Source of the DNA: Microbacterium sp. AG1240
GTDB lineage: Bacteria > Actinomycetota > Actinomycetes > Actinomycetales > Microbacteriaceae
Direction of reading: 5' to 3'
DNA length: 64,000 nucleotides
Assembly (NCBI RefSeq): GCF_003635115.1
Contig: NZ_RBXJ01000002.1
Coordinates: forward strand, 310,001 to 374,000
The notes under the pieces are model-generated. The model had not been told where the DNA came from. It worked only from the letters and a program-made list of their open reading frames with translations, and made no database searches. Positions 36,645 through 46,206 of this stretch are shown here, piece by piece (the first letter of the stretch is position 1; each line of letters begins with the position of its first letter). A program made the position numbers and the translations under genes.

Positions 36645-37750
36645 TGGCCACCGACTACTCCGCCGTGCCGGGTGCCGTCGCCGACGAACGGGGCCTGCGT
36701 CACGTGGGCGGTCCGCTCGCAGAGCAGCGCGCGCTCGTCGCGGGCCGCGCCGTCGCCCCGCTGGGCGACCGCCGCGTGCTCACGGTCTCGGGTGAAGACA
36801 GGCTGAGCTGGCTCGACTCGCTGTCGTCGCAGTCGCTCACCCACCTCGCGCCCGGCGTCGGTACCGAGACCCTGATCCTCGACCCACAGGGCCGGGTAGA
36901 GCACGCCGCATCCGTCGTCGACGACGGCGAGACGGCGTGGCTGCTCGTCGACGACTCGGATGCTGCGGGCCTGGCGACCTGGCTCACGAAGATGCGTTTC
37001 CGGCTGCGCGTCGAGGTGCGCGACCGATCCGTCGACCTGGCGATCGTGGGCGGCACCGCGGCGGCCGTCGCCGCTCTGTCTGCCGTCGGTCCGACGGGCA
37101 CTCCCGTGCGCTGGCGCGACCCGTGGCCCGACGTCTCCCCGGGGGGCTGGGGCTATGCGGTCGTCGAGCCGCACCCCGGTGCCGACCGCGACTGGACCGA
37201 GGCTGTCGTCACGCTCGCCGAGCTCGACGAGATCGTCGCCACGGCCGCCCGGGGCGAGATCGCCCTGGCCGGCCGTGATGCCGTCGACGCGCTCCGTGTC
37301 GCCGCCTGGCGGCCCCGCGTGAGCGCCGACGCCGACGAACGCGCCCTCCCGCACGAACTCGACTGGATGCGCACCGCCGTCCACCTGTCGAAGGGCTGCT
37401 ACCGCGGCCAGGAGACCGTCGCCAAGGTGCACAACCTCGGCCACCCGCCGCGCCGCCTCGTCGCGCTCCAGCTCGACGGGAGCGACAGCGTGCTGCCCGC
37501 GCCGGGCGACGTCGTCCGCGCGGGGGAGAACGAGGTCGGGGCGATCACGTCCGTCGCCCTCCACTACGAGGACGGCCCCATCGCCCTGGCGATCGTGAAG
37601 CGCTCCGCGCCCACGGATGTCGACCTCGTCGTCGACACGAGCGACGGTGCGGTCTCGGCCGCCCAGGAGGTCGTCGTTCCGCGCGACGCGGGGGCCACGG
37701 CATCCGTTCCCCGTCTTCCTCGGCTGGGGCGGCGCGCCGCCTCGTCGTGA
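36644..37750 (+). CDS. ygfZ: YgfZ/GcvT-domain folate-binding protein
   Basis: This 368-residue tetrahydrofolate-dependent protein is implicated in iron-sulfur cluster biogenesis or repair. It carries the diagnostic motif KGCYRGQE near residue 250 with its conserved cysteine. The N-terminal part follows the GcvT fold (VSGEDRLSWLDSLSSQ). Overlaps at both ends (TGATG upstream, GTGA downstream) place it in a three-gene unit with the nitrobindin-like and FUSC proteins. Confidence 0.9.
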   Translation: MATDYSAVPGAVADERGLRHVGGPLAEQRALVAGRAVAPLGDRRVLTVSGEDRLSWLDSLSSQSLTHLAPGVGTETLILDPQGRVEHAASVVDDGETAWLLVDDSDAAGLATWLTKMRFRLRVEVRDRSVDLAIVGGTAAAVAALSAVGPTGTPVRWRDPWPDVSPGGWGYAVVEPHPGADRDWTEAVVTLAELDEIVATAARGEIALAGRDAVDALRVAAWRPRVSADADERALPHELDWMRTAVHLSKGCYRGQETVAKVHNLGHPPRRLVALQLDGSDSVLPAPGDVVRAGENEVGAITSVALHYEDGPIALAIVKRSAPTDVDLVVDTSDGAVSAAQEVVVPRDAGATASVPRLPRLGRRAASS

Positions 37751-38862
37751 GCGCCGCGAACGAGCCCGCGCCGACGACGGGAGTCGTCACGACGGGATGG
37801 CGGTCGCGCCTCGACCTCCGCCCTCGCCTCTTCCGGGTGCGCGACTCGGGGGCCGCGATCATCCAGATCGTGCTCGCCGCCACCGGCGCCTACACGTTCG
37901 CGCACCTCGTGCTGGGTCACGCGCTGCCGCTCGTGGCCGCGACCGTCACCGTGTCGAGTCTCGGGCTCGTGCGCGACGCGCGCCCGCGACGGGTCATCGA
38001 GACGGTCGCCGGGATGCTGGTGGGCATCCTCATCGCCGAGGTCATCGTGCTCGTCGCCGGCGGCGGCTGGTGGCAGATCGCGCTCGCGCTGGGTACGACC
38101 CTGATCGTCGCCCGGTTCATCTCGGCGCAGCCCGGGTTCGCGATCGCGGCGGCCATCCAGGCGCTCATCGCCCTGACCGTCGGGGTGGGTGCGCCGCCGT
38201 TCCTCCGACTCCTCGACGGCATCGTCGGAGGGGTCGCGGCGCTGCTCGTGACCGCCCTCGTGCCCCGCAGCGGGCGTCGGCCGGAGCTGCGCGACGCGGC
38301 CACCCTCTTCACCGCGGTGGACAGCGCCATCTCCACGCTCGTGCAGGCGCTGCGACGGGGCGACAGGATGCGCGCCGACCGCGGCCTCGAGAAGGCGCGC
38401 GCACTTCAGGCGGCGGTCGACCAGTGGCGCACATCGCTCGAGTCGGGGCTCGCGATCGCCCGCATCTCGCCCTTCCTGCATCGCGAGCGCTCGGAGCTCG
38501 CACGCCACGAACGCGTGCGCCAGTCGATGGATCTCGCGACCCGGAATCTGCGGGTCGTCGCCCGCCGCATCTCGTATCTCGTCGACGACGGCCGGCCCCG
38601 GGAGGTCGCCGCCGATCTCCTCGCCGAACTCGGCCGGGCCGCACGGCTCGTGGCCGACTCCCTCGACGACATCTCGGTCGAGCCCGCCGCCCGGGCGGTG
38701 ATCGTCGGCATCGCCGCCCGGCTCGACCCCGCCGCGATGCTGCCCGGGGCGGGCCTCGGCGACCACAACCTGATCGCCGCGCTCCGCCCGCTCGCGGTCG
38801 ACCTCCTCACCGCCACCGGGATGCCGCCGGGGGATGCCCGGGCGATCATCCCCCGCATCTGA
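37747..38862 (+). CDS. FUSC-family membrane protein
   Basis: The 371-residue product has about six hydrophobic helices in its first 170 residues (for example IIQIVLAATGAYTFAHLVLGHALPLVAATV, described as residues 38-67). A soluble helical C-terminal half follows. This layout resembles the FUSC/aromatic-acid exporter and YccS-like proteins. A transport role is inferred from the family; the substrate is unknown. The GTG start overlaps ygfZ. Confidence 0.75.
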   Translation: MSAANEPAPTTGVVTTGWRSRLDLRPRLFRVRDSGAAIIQIVLAATGAYTFAHLVLGHALPLVAATVTVSSLGLVRDARPRRVIETVAGMLVGILIAEVIVLVAGGGWWQIALALGTTLIVARFISAQPGFAIAAAIQALIALTVGVGAPPFLRLLDGIVGGVAALLVTALVPRSGRRPELRDAATLFTAVDSAISTLVQALRRGDRMRADRGLEKARALQAAVDQWRTSLESGLAIARISPFLHRERSELARHERVRQSMDLATRNLRVVARRISYLVDDGRPREVAADLLAELGRAARLVADSLDDISVEPAARAVIVGIAARLDPAAMLPGAGLGDHNLIAALRPLAVDLLTATGMPPGDARAIIPRI

Positions 38863-38895
38863 CCCGGCCGGCGGGTCGGCGAAGCCCCGCCGCGT

Positions 38896-39690
38896 TCAGC
38901 GGGGCGCGACCGCGTGCCAGGGCACGCCGACCTCGCCGAGGCGCCATCGCGAGCGCTCGAGCAGCGGCCATCCCGCGTCGGCGAGGGCGGCGAGGGTCGT
39001 GCGCCATCGCGAGACGGGGCCGAACGCCGACTGCGCGGCAGCGCGCTCCCATTCGCGGTCGAGCGCGGAGAGCAGGGCGTGCACGCGCTCACCGGCGACG
39101 TTGCGGTGGATCAAGGCCTTGGGCAGCCGTTCGGCGGCGATCGACGGCTGCTGCAGCCCGGCCAGGCGCAGCGACACGGTCAGGCTGTGCGGCGCGGCGT
39201 CGTCGCCGACCTCGACCCAGGTCATGACGCGGCCGATCTCGTCGCACGTGCCCTCGACGAGCACGCCGCCCGGTGCGAGACGCGAGGCCATCCGTCGCCA
39301 GGCGTCGGCGACGTCGCCCTCGTCGTACTGGCGAAGAACGTTCATCGCGCGGATGACGGCAGGCCGCCGCCCGTCGGGCAGCGGCACCTCGAACCCGCCG
39401 CGTGCGAACGACACCCCCGTGATGCCCGATGCGTCGAGCTGTGCCTGGGCGCGCGCCACGCGCTCCGGATCGATCTCGAGACCTCGAACCTCGACATCGG
39501 GGCGCACGCGCGCCAGTCGCTGCGTCAGCTCGAGGGTCGTCACGGCGCTGGCGCCGAAGCCGAGATCGACCACGAGCGGGTCATCGGTTCGTCGCAGCAC
39601 CCGGTGCCGGGCGATCCATCGGTCGACCCGCCGCAGCCGGTTCGTGCCGGTGGTGCCGCGGGTGATCTGACCGACCGGCGACGCCCCCAC
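38896..39690 (-). CDS. Class I SAM-dependent methyltransferase-like protein
   Basis: The 264-residue product has a Rossmann SAM-binding motif VVDLGFGASAVTTLEL and acidic loop GLEIDPERVARAQ. The remaining core motifs are recognisable, with PAVIRAMNVLRQYDEGDV after strand 4. The substrate is unknown. The GTG at 39690 was chosen because CACACT lies 6 bp upstream on the minus strand. The gene is divergent from gpmA with about 40 bp between them. Confidence 0.8.
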   Translation of the reverse strand: MGASPVGQITRGTTGTNRLRRVDRWIARHRVLRRTDDPLVVDLGFGASAVTTLELTQRLARVRPDVEVRGLEIDPERVARAQAQLDASGITGVSFARGGFEVPLPDGRRPAVIRAMNVLRQYDEGDVADAWRRMASRLAPGGVLVEGTCDEIGRVMTWVEVGDDAAPHSLTVSLRLAGLQQPSIAAERLPKALIHRNVAGERVHALLSALDREWERAAAQSAFGPVSRWRTTLAALADAGWPLLERSRWRLGEVGVPWHAVAPR

Positions 39691-39730
39691 ATCCCCAGTG
39701 TGCCAGGGCCGCCCTCGATAGGATGGCGGC

Positions 39731-40480
39731 ATGACCGCGCCTTACACGCTGATCCTCCTCCGACACGGCCAGAGCGAGTGGAACAAGACCAACCAGTTCA
39801 CCGGCTGGGTCGATGTCCGTCTCACCGAACAGGGCAAGACCGAGGCCGCCCGCGGCGGCGAACTGCTCGCCGAATCGGGCCTGCTGCCCGACGTGCTGCA
39901 CACGTCGGTGCTCAGCCGCGCGATCCAGACCGCCAACATCGCTCTCGACGCGGCCGACCGGCTGTGGATCCCCGTGAAGCGCTCGTGGCGCCTCAACGAG
40001 CGCCACTACGGCGCCCTCCAGGGCAAGGACAAGGCCCAGACGCTCGAGGAGTTCGGGCCCGAGCAGTTCAAGCTCTGGCGTCGCTCGTTCGACGTTCCGC
40101 CGCCGGCCCTGCCCGCCGACGACGAGTACAGCCAGGTCGGCGACCCCCGCTACGTCGGCATCGACGGCGAGGTGCCTCACACCGAGTCGCTCAAGCTCGT
40201 CATCGACCGCATGCTCCCGTACTGGGAAGACGCGATCGTGCCCGACCTGCGCGCCGGCAAGACGGTGCTCGTCACCGCGCACGGCAACTCGCTCCGGGGT
40301 CTCGTCAAGAAGCTCGAGGGCATCAGCGACGACGACATCGCCGAGCTGAACATCCCCACCGGCATCCCGCTCGTCTACCGCCTCGACGAGAACCTCGAGC
40401 CGGTCGGCAAGGGCGAGTACCTCGACCCGGAGGCCGCCGCCGCCGGTGCCGCGGCCGTGGCCGCGCAGGGCAAGGGCTGA
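39731..40480 (+). CDS. gpmA: 2,3-bisphosphoglycerate-dependent phosphoglycerate mutase
   Basis: This glycolytic enzyme interconverts 3- and 2-phosphoglycerate. The 249-residue product has the phospho-histidine motif [22 protein letters not shown], and the second catalytic His in [19 protein letters not shown] (39719-39724) lies 6 bp before the ATG. The C terminus carries an Ala-rich extension. It is closed by a very strong terminator. Confidence 0.97.
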   Translation: MTAPYTLILLRHGQSEWNKTNQFTGWVDVRLTEQGKTEAARGGELLAESGLLPDVLHTSVLSRAIQTANIALDAADRLWIPVKRSWRLNERHYGALQGKDKAQTLEEFGPEQFKLWRRSFDVPPPALPADDEYSQVGDPRYVGIDGEVPHTESLKLVIDRMLPYWEDAIVPDLRAGKTVLVTAHGNSLRGLVKKLEGISDDDIAELNIPTGIPLVYRLDENLEPVGKGEYLDPEAAAAGAAAVAAQGKG

Positions 40481-40509
40481 CCCCGGTCCGGGGCCGCCGC
40501 AGGCCCTGG

Positions 40510-40553
40510 AACGACGAAGAGCGGATGCTGTGCAGCATCCGCTCTTCGTCGTT
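40510..40553. terminator. Bidirectional terminator between gpmA and phoU
   Basis: A perfect 21-bp inverted repeat (40510-40530 and 40533-40553) with a 2-nt centre lies between convergent genes. The inner part of the stem is formed by the recurrent word GGATGCTG and its complement CAGCATCC. Confidence 0.85.
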
Positions 40554-40562
40554 CGGGCGTCG

Positions 40563-41234
40563 TTACAGGGGGAGCGTCACCGAATCGTCGGCGCCCGCCC
40601 AGTCGCCGGTGGCGAGGTAGACGACCCGCTTGGCGACGGAGACCGCGTGGTCGCCGAAGCGCTCGTGGTAGCGGCTGGCGAGGGTCGCGTCGACCGTCGC
40701 GGTGGCCTCGCCCGTCCAGCCCTCGCCGAGAACCTTCTCGAACACGCTGAGGTGCAGCTCGTCGATGGCGTCGTCGTCGTTGCGGATCTCTTCCGCGATG
40801 GCGAGGTCTTCGGTGCGCAGCAGCTCGGTGAGCTTCTTCGCGACCGTCACGTCGAGCTCGCCCATGCGGGTGAAGGTCGACTTGAGGCCCTTGGGGATGG
40901 CGCGCTCGGGGAAGCGCGAGCGCGACAGCTGGGCGATGTGCTCGGCGAGGTCGCCCATGCGCTCGAGCGACGCGCTCACGCGCAGCGCGGTGACGACGAT
41001 GCGCAGGTCGCGGGCGACGGGCTGCTGGCGGGCGAGGATCTCGATAGCGAGCTCGTCGAGGGCCGCGGCCTTCTCGTCGATGATGGCGTCGGCCTCGATG
41101 ACCGCTTCGGCGAGCGTGACATCGCTCGTGGAGAACGACTGGGTGGCCTTCTCGATCGCGACGGCGACGAGTTCGGCGATCTCGACGAGTCGCGCTTGCA
41201 CGTCCTCGAGGGACTGGTGGAATACTTCACGCAT
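40563..41234 (-). CDS. phoU: Phosphate signalling protein PhoU
   Basis: This cytoplasmic helical protein links Pst transporter state to the phosphate two-component system. The 223-residue product is made of two PhoU repeats, each with an E-x-x-x-D type metal-binding pattern (LERMGDLAEHIAQ and HERFGDHAVSVAKR). It is divergent from senX3-regX3 and shares with them a region carrying a PHO-box-like repeat, rather than lying beside pstB. Confidence 0.95.
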   Translation of the reverse strand: MREVFHQSLEDVQARLVEIAELVAVAIEKATQSFSTSDVTLAEAVIEADAIIDEKAAALDELAIEILARQQPVARDLRIVVTALRVSASLERMGDLAEHIAQLSRSRFPERAIPKGLKSTFTRMGELDVTVAKKLTELLRTEDLAIAEEIRNDDDAIDELHLSVFEKVLGEGWTGEATATVDATLASRYHERFGDHAVSVAKRVVYLATGDWAGADDSVTLPL

Positions 41235-41302
41235 TGCGGCAACCTTCCTGATTCGCAGGCACGCCGGTGCATCCCGCTACCCTGGCGATTTTCCCCAGCC
41301 GA

Positions 41303-41331
41303 GGTTAACGAGCGGTGCCTTACGAGTGAAC
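41303..41331. promoter_or_regulatory. PHO-box-like triple repeat between phoU and senX3
   Basis: GGTTAAC (41303-41309), GGTGCCT (41314-41320) and AGTGAAC (41325-41331) recur with an 11-bp period. They match the GGTGAAC unit found upstream of pstS at 6/7, 4/7 and 6/7 positions. It fits autoregulation of the phosphate regulators. Confidence 0.45.
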
Positions 41332-41403
41332 AGTAGCCGGTGCGAACGGGGTACGACGGGGGCCGGGCCGGGGTTGACGTCTCGTGCCGTTTACTCTTGG
41401 CCT

Positions 41404-42621
41404 ATGGATCAGACGCAGCTCACGCTGCTCGCCCTCCTCCTCGGAGCGGTGATCGGCGGCGGTGTGAGCGCGTTGATCTTCTCCGCGTTCCGGCTCCGCG
41501 ATCGCGCGATCGCCCGCACCTCCGACGACGTGCCGGCGGGCGTGTCGGCGATCCTCGCCGCGATGGACGACGCCGCGATCGTGACCGATGCGTCCTCCAC
41601 GGTGCTGGCCGCGTCGGCCCCCGCCGAGGTCTTCGGCCTGCGCGTGGGCGAGGTCATCCCGAGCGACGAGGTGCGCACCCTCGCCCGTCTCTCGCGCGAC
41701 TCGGGTGCGCCGGCGACCGAGAACCTGCGTCTGCAGCGCGGCGCCGCGCCGTCGGAACCGCGTCTGGTCGCCGCGCGGGCGACGGCCATCTCGCCACGGC
41801 TGACGCTCGTGCTCATCCGCGACATCACCGAGCGCGAGCGCGTGGAGGAGATGCGCCGCGACTTCGTCGCCAACACCAGCCATGAGCTGAAGACCCCCGT
41901 CGGCGCGGTGAGCCTGCTCGCCGAGGCGATCGAGATGGCCGCCGACGACCCCGACCAGGTGCGCATCTTCACCGCGCGCCTGAGCGCCGAGGCCTCGCGG
42001 CTGGGGGCCCTCACCTCGCGCATCATGAGCCTCTCGCGACTGCAGGCGTCGGCCGAGCTGACAGAGGTGCGTGACGTCTCGATCGACGAGGTCGTCGCCT
42101 CGGCCGTCGATGCTCACACGCTGCAGGCGGATTCCGCGCAGGTGTCGATCGTCCGCGGCGGGACGCGCGGCCTCTACGTGCGCGGCGAGGCGCAGGTGCT
42201 CAGCGAGGCCGTCGGCAACCTCATCGCGAACGCCATCGCCTACTCGCCCCAGGGCTCGAGCGTCGGAGTCGGGGTGAAGGCGACCGACGACGTGGTCGAG
42301 ATCGCCGTCACCGACCGCGGCATCGGCATCCACGAGAGCGACCAGAACCGGGTGTTCGAACGGTTCTACCGCGCCGACCAGGCTCGGTCGCGCCGCACGG
42401 GGGGCACCGGCCTCGGCCTGTCGATCGTCAAGCACGCCGTGCAGCGTCACGGCGGTGAGGTGCGGCTCTGGTCGCGCCCCGGTCGAGGATCGACGTTCAC
42501 CATCCGCCTGCCCCTGGCCGATGTGCCCGAGGACCGGGCGCCGCGCACCAAGGCCCGTCGCAAGCCCCGCAAGGCGGCCGCGCCGAGCCGTTCCACACCC
42601 GTGAAGGGGGAAACAGCATGA
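41404..42621 (+). CDS. senX3: Sensor histidine kinase SenX3/PhoR-like
   Basis: This is the membrane sensor of the phosphate two-component system. The 405-residue product has one N-terminal helix and a PAS-like region. The DHp box is NTSHELKTPVGAVSLLAEAI, and the ATPase motifs are NLIANAIAYSP, DRGIGI and GGTGLGLSIVKH. The C-terminal tail is Lys/Arg-rich. TACTCT (41392-41397) lies 6 bp before the ATG. It overlaps regX3 by 4 bases. Confidence 0.92.
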   Translation: MDQTQLTLLALLLGAVIGGGVSALIFSAFRLRDRAIARTSDDVPAGVSAILAAMDDAAIVTDASSTVLAASAPAEVFGLRVGEVIPSDEVRTLARLSRDSGAPATENLRLQRGAAPSEPRLVAARATAISPRLTLVLIRDITERERVEEMRRDFVANTSHELKTPVGAVSLLAEAIEMAADDPDQVRIFTARLSAEASRLGALTSRIMSLSRLQASAELTEVRDVSIDEVVASAVDAHTLQADSAQVSIVRGGTRGLYVRGEAQVLSEAVGNLIANAIAYSPQGSSVGVGVKATDDVVEIAVTDRGIGIHESDQNRVFERFYRADQARSRRTGGTGLGLSIVKHAVQRHGGEVRLWSRPGRGSTFTIRLPLADVPEDRAPRTKARRKPRKAAAPSRSTPVKGETA

Positions 42622-43301
42622 CCCGAGTGCTCATCGTGGAGGACGAGCCCGATCTCGCCGACCCGCTGGCCTATCTGCTGCGTCGGGAGGGGTACGAGGT
42701 CGAGATCGCCGAGGACGGCGCGATCGCGCTGTCGGCCTTCCGCGAGCGCGGTGCCGACATCGTGCTGCTCGATCTCATGCTCCCCGGCATGCCCGGCACG
42801 GAGGTGTGCCGTCAGCTCCGGCTGAGCACCACGGTGCCGATCATCATGCTCACCGCGAAAGACTCCGAGGTCGACATCGTGGTGGGGCTCGAGCTCGGCG
42901 CCGACGATTACGTCACCAAGCCCTATTCGGCTCGGGAGCTCCTCGCTCGCATGCGGGCGGTGCTCCGGCGCTACTCGCAGGTGGAGTCCGACCTCGACGA
43001 CCGCGTGCTCACCGGCGGGCGGGTGACCCTCGACATCGACCGGCACACCGTGTCGGTCGAGAACAACGAGATCAGCATGCCGCTGAAGGAGTTCGAGCTC
43101 CTCGAGGTGCTCATGCGCAACGCGGGTCGCGTTCTCACGCGCGGCCAGCTCATCGACCGCGTCTGGGGCACCGACTACTTCGGCGACACCAAGACGCTCG
43201 ACGTGCACATCAAGCGCATCAGGTCGCGCATCGAGCAGAACCCCAGCGACCCGAACATGCTCGTCACGGTGCGGGGCCTCGGCTACCGCTTCGAGGGATG
43301 A
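42618..43301 (+). CDS. regX3: Response regulator RegX3/PhoP-like
   Basis: This OmpR-family regulator probably binds the PHO boxes in this window. The 227-residue product has a receiver domain with Asp52 (IVLLDLMLPGMPG) and Lys in YVTKPYS. Its winged-helix DNA-binding domain contains LTRGQLIDRVWGTDYFGDTKTLDVHIKRIRS. It is the second gene of the senX3-regX3 unit, followed by a hairpin terminator. Confidence 0.93.
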   Translation: MTRVLIVEDEPDLADPLAYLLRREGYEVEIAEDGAIALSAFRERGADIVLLDLMLPGMPGTEVCRQLRLSTTVPIIMLTAKDSEVDIVVGLELGADDYVTKPYSARELLARMRAVLRRYSQVESDLDDRVLTGGRVTLDIDRHTVSVENNEISMPLKEFELLEVLMRNAGRVLTRGQLIDRVWGTDYFGDTKTLDVHIKRIRSRIEQNPSDPNMLVTVRGLGYRFEG

Positions 43302-43305
43302 CAGA

Positions 43306-43336
43306 AGCCGCGCTCACCCGTCGGGGTGAGCGCGGC
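43306..43336. terminator. Terminator after regX3
   Basis: AGCCGCGCTCACCC pairs with GGGTGAGCGCGGCT around a short loop, starting 5 bp after the regX3 stop. It lies between convergent genes and can work in both directions. Confidence 0.75.
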
Positions 43337-43356
43337 TGTCACGGCGTGGCCGGGCC

Positions 43357-43836
43357 TCAGGGCTGGAGGTCGCCGTAGTAGTCGAGCTCGCCGTCGAGGA
43401 CGGGCACCTGGTAGAGCACGCCCTCGGAATCGCCCGACTGGAAGTAGACCGGGATCGTCGATCCGGGAACGCCGTCGATCGCGTCGAGGGCGAGCGGCGG
43501 CTCGTTCTCCGCCGAGTCGCCGAGGCTCACGGTCTCGCGGGCACCGACGCGCACGGTCGCCGTCTGAGCGGTGGAACCTTCGCCGAGCTCGAGGCTCAGG
43601 GTCTGCGGTTCGTCGGTCTCATTGACGATCGCGGCGATCATGTTGGCCGCGTCGCCGTCGGCGTCGCTGATGATGACGACGTTGCGCACCTTCAGCGGCC
43701 CGGAGTCGGGGATGTTCACCCCGTCACCGGGGGAGTAGGGCAGCTTCGTCGCCTGGGTGGAGACGAGGGCGCAGCCGCTCGTTCCCAGGAGGACGGCGGC
43801 ACTCAGGGCGATGGACGCGATGAGGCGGGATTTCAC
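43357..43836 (-). CDS. Small secreted lipoprotein, LpqE-like
   Basis: The 159-residue product has a signal peptide with a lipobox-like GTSGC (Cys22). One small beta-rich domain follows, containing [31 protein letters not shown]. It resembles the LpqE-type actinobacterial lipoproteins of unknown role. The GTG start is fixed by GGGAGGAAC just upstream. An ATG 9 codons earlier lies before that site. It is divergent from carD. Confidence 0.75.
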   Translation of the reverse strand: MKSRLIASIALSAAVLLGTSGCALVSTQATKLPYSPGDGVNIPDSGPLKVRNVVIISDADGDAANMIAAIVNETDEPQTLSLELGEGSTAQTATVRVGARETVSLGDSAENEPPLALDAIDGVPGSTIPVYFQSGDSEGVLYQVPVLDGELDYYGDLQP

Positions 43837-43995
43837 GGTTCCTCCCAGCGGAGCAGACGGCATCTCATGCAGTCTACGCGGTCGCTCGACCCCTCGCGGG
43901 ACCGCGTCGCCCGGGGCGTTCCCGGCTCCAGGGTGGAGAACCTTAGCGCAAACCTGCCTGTGGTATCCTGGACGTTGCCGAAAGGACATAACTCC

Positions 43996-44478
43996 ATGCT
44001 TTTTGAGGTTGGCGAGACGGTCGTTTACCCCCACCACGGGGCGGCCACGATCATTGAGGTCAAGGACCGGATCATTCGTGGCGAGTCCAAGAAATACCTG
44101 AAGCTCAACGTCACCCAGGGAGACCTGATCATCGAGGTGCCCGCGGAGAACGTCGACCTCGTCGGCGTCCGCGACGTCATCGGCAAAGAGGGCCTCGACC
44201 GCGTGTTCGACGTGCTCCGTGCCCCCTTCACCGAGGAGCCGACCAACTGGTCGCGTCGGTACAAGGCGAACCTCGAGAAGCTCGCCTCCGGTGACGTGAT
44301 CAAGGTCAGCGAGGTCGTGCGCGACCTCTGGCGCCGCGACCAGGACCGCGGTCTGTCCGCGGGCGAGAAGCGGATGCTGGCGAAGGCGCGACAGATCCTC
44401 GTGTCGGAGCTCGCTCTGGCCGAGAAGACCGACGAGGAGCGAGCGGGTCTCGTTCTCGACGAGGTCCTCGCCTCCTAG
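43996..44478 (+). CDS. carD: CarD-family transcriptional regulator
   Basis: This RNA polymerase-binding protein stabilises open promoter complexes and controls rRNA and many housekeeping promoters. The 160-residue product has the N-terminal RNAP-interaction domain ([17 protein letters not shown]) and the helical C-terminal DNA-binding domain with the conserved [14 protein letters not shown] -10 TATCCT (43964-43969) and ribosome binding site GAAAGGA precede the ATG. Placement directly upstream of ispDF is conserved in actinobacteria. Confidence 0.95.
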   Translation: MLFEVGETVVYPHHGAATIIEVKDRIIRGESKKYLKLNVTQGDLIIEVPAENVDLVGVRDVIGKEGLDRVFDVLRAPFTEEPTNWSRRYKANLEKLASGDVIKVSEVVRDLWRRDQDRGLSAGEKRMLAKARQILVSELALAEKTDEERAGLVLDEVLAS

Positions 44479-44497
44479 AGGCAGATAGCGTGGCGGC

Positions 44498-45697
44498 GTG
44501 AGCATGCTGCCGGTTCCCCACGTCGCCATCATCGTCGTCGCCGCCGGGTCGGGTACCCGCCTGGGTGCCGGCGGACCGAAGGCGATGGTGGGGATCGACG
44601 AGTCCTCGATCCTCCGCCACGCGCTCGCCGGGGTCTTCCGCGCCGAGCCGGCGCAGGTGGTCATCGTCGCCCCGGCGACCCATCAGGGCGACGCTCTGAC
44701 CGACGCCCTCGCGGCGGCGGGCGGGCGACGAGACCTCGTCACCGTCGTCGCCGGCGGGTCTACCCGCCAGGAATCGGTCGCCGCGGGGCTGCGAGCGCTC
44801 TGGCCCGACGTCGAGTACGTGCTCGTCCACGACGCCGCGCGGGCGTTGGCGCCCGCGACGCTGTTCGCCCGCGTGCTCGATGCGCTGCACGAGGGTCTTC
44901 CCGCGGTGCTCCCGGCGCTTCCGGTGATCGACACCGTCAAGCGTGTCGCCGGACCACGCGTACGAGAAGCGGTCGATCGCGCCGATCTCGTCGCCGCCCA
45001 GACGCCGCAGGGGTTCCGCCGCGACATCCTCGACACGGCCTATCGTCTGGCCGACCATGAGCACACCGACGATGCCGCTCTCGTCGCGGCTGCCGGCCAC
45101 CCGATCGCCGTCGTCGACGGCGATCCGCTGGCGTTCAAGATCACCACGCCCGCCGACCTCGATCGCGCCCGCCATCTCGTCGCGCCGGTACCGAGAGCGC
45201 AGACGGTTCTCGACGCGCCGCAGGCGGCCCCGCGCGTGGGTCTCGGCACCGACGTGCACGGCTTCGGGGGCGAGGGTGCGTTGTGGCTCGCGGGGGTGGA
45301 GTGGCCGGGCGAGCCGGCGCTGTCGGGACACTCCGACGGCGACGCCGTGGCCCATGCGATCGTCGACGCCCTCCTGGGGGCGGCCGGCCTCGGTGACATC
45401 GGCACGCACTTCGGCACCGACCGCCCCGAGTACGTCGGGGCGCATGCCGAGGTCTTCCTCTCGCGCACGGCGGCGCTGCTCGGTGAGGCCGGATGGCGCA
45501 TCGGCAACGTCTCGGTGCAGATGCAGGCGAACCGCCCGCGCTTCGCTCCGCGCCGGGCCGAGGCCGAAGCAGCCCTCTCCGCCGCGCTCGGCGGGGCCTC
45601 CGTCTCGGTCAGCGCGACGACGACCGACGGGCTCGGTTTCACCGGCCGCGGTGAGGGAGTCGCCGTCACCGCCGTCGCCCTCCTCCTCCCGGCCTGA
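44498..45697 (+). CDS. ispDF: Bifunctional IspD/IspF (MEP isoprenoid pathway)
   Basis: This fused enzyme catalyses the CTP-transfer step (IspD, about residues 1-235) and the cyclisation step (IspF, about 245-399) of the non-mevalonate isoprenoid pathway. IspD motifs: [18 protein letters not shown] and [11 protein letters not shown]. IspF motifs: [11 protein letters not shown], with metal ligands Asp-x-His, and [26 protein letters not shown] (44486-44491) lies 6 bp before the GTG. The fusion lacks the intermediate IspE, which must be encoded elsewhere. Confidence 0.95.
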   Translation: MSMLPVPHVAIIVVAAGSGTRLGAGGPKAMVGIDESSILRHALAGVFRAEPAQVVIVAPATHQGDALTDALAAAGGRRDLVTVVAGGSTRQESVAAGLRALWPDVEYVLVHDAARALAPATLFARVLDALHEGLPAVLPALPVIDTVKRVAGPRVREAVDRADLVAAQTPQGFRRDILDTAYRLADHEHTDDAALVAAAGHPIAVVDGDPLAFKITTPADLDRARHLVAPVPRAQTVLDAPQAAPRVGLGTDVHGFGGEGALWLAGVEWPGEPALSGHSDGDAVAHAIVDALLGAAGLGDIGTHFGTDRPEYVGAHAEVFLSRTAALLGEAGWRIGNVSVQMQANRPRFAPRRAEAEAALSAALGGASVSVSATTTDGLGFTGRGEGVAVTAVALLLPA

Positions 45698-45710
45698 GCG
45701 CGGCGCGGCG

Positions 45711-46175
45711 TCAGAGCACCCGCGTGAAGAACACCGAGAACGGGTCGTCGACGTAGGGCGCGAACGGTGCGCATCGCACGAACCCCTCGCTCTCGTACAG
45801 GCGCTGGGCGGGGACGAACTCATCGGGGGTCCCGGTCTCCAGCCACAGGCTCGTCAGGCCGACGTCGCGTGCGTGGTCGATGACGTGGCGTAGCAGCATC
45901 CGTCCGACTCCGCGGCCGAGGAAAGCGTCGGCCACGCGCATCGACTTCAGCTCGCCGCGCTCGTCGTCGAGCCGCTTGAGCGCGATGACGCCGGCGATGC
46001 GCTCGTCTTCCCAGGCCGACCAGAAGGTGATGCCGTGCTGCTGGAGGGCGTCGGCGTCGAGCGCATGGGTGCTCTCCGGCGGCGAGGTGGCGTGCATACC
46101 GGCGAGGTGGAGGGCGATCAGGGCACGCGTGGGTTCGCCGGTGAGGTCATCGACGCGGATGTGCCAGGCGGTCAT
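45711..46175 (-). CDS. GNAT-family N-acetyltransferase
   Basis: The 154-residue acetyl-CoA-dependent transferase has the motif A region FLGRGVGRMLLRHVIDHA and strand/helix features LWLETGTPDEFVPAQRLYESEGF. Its substrate is unknown. GAGGAT lies 6 bp upstream of the ATG. It is convergent with ispDF, 13 bp apart. Confidence 0.85.
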   Translation of the reverse strand: MTAWHIRVDDLTGEPTRALIALHLAGMHATSPPESTHALDADALQQHGITFWSAWEDERIAGVIALKRLDDERGELKSMRVADAFLGRGVGRMLLRHVIDHARDVGLTSLWLETGTPDEFVPAQRLYESEGFVRCAPFAPYVDDPFSVFFTRVL

Positions 46176-46206
46176 CGCATCATCCTCGCCGACACAGTGG
46201 AAGACC

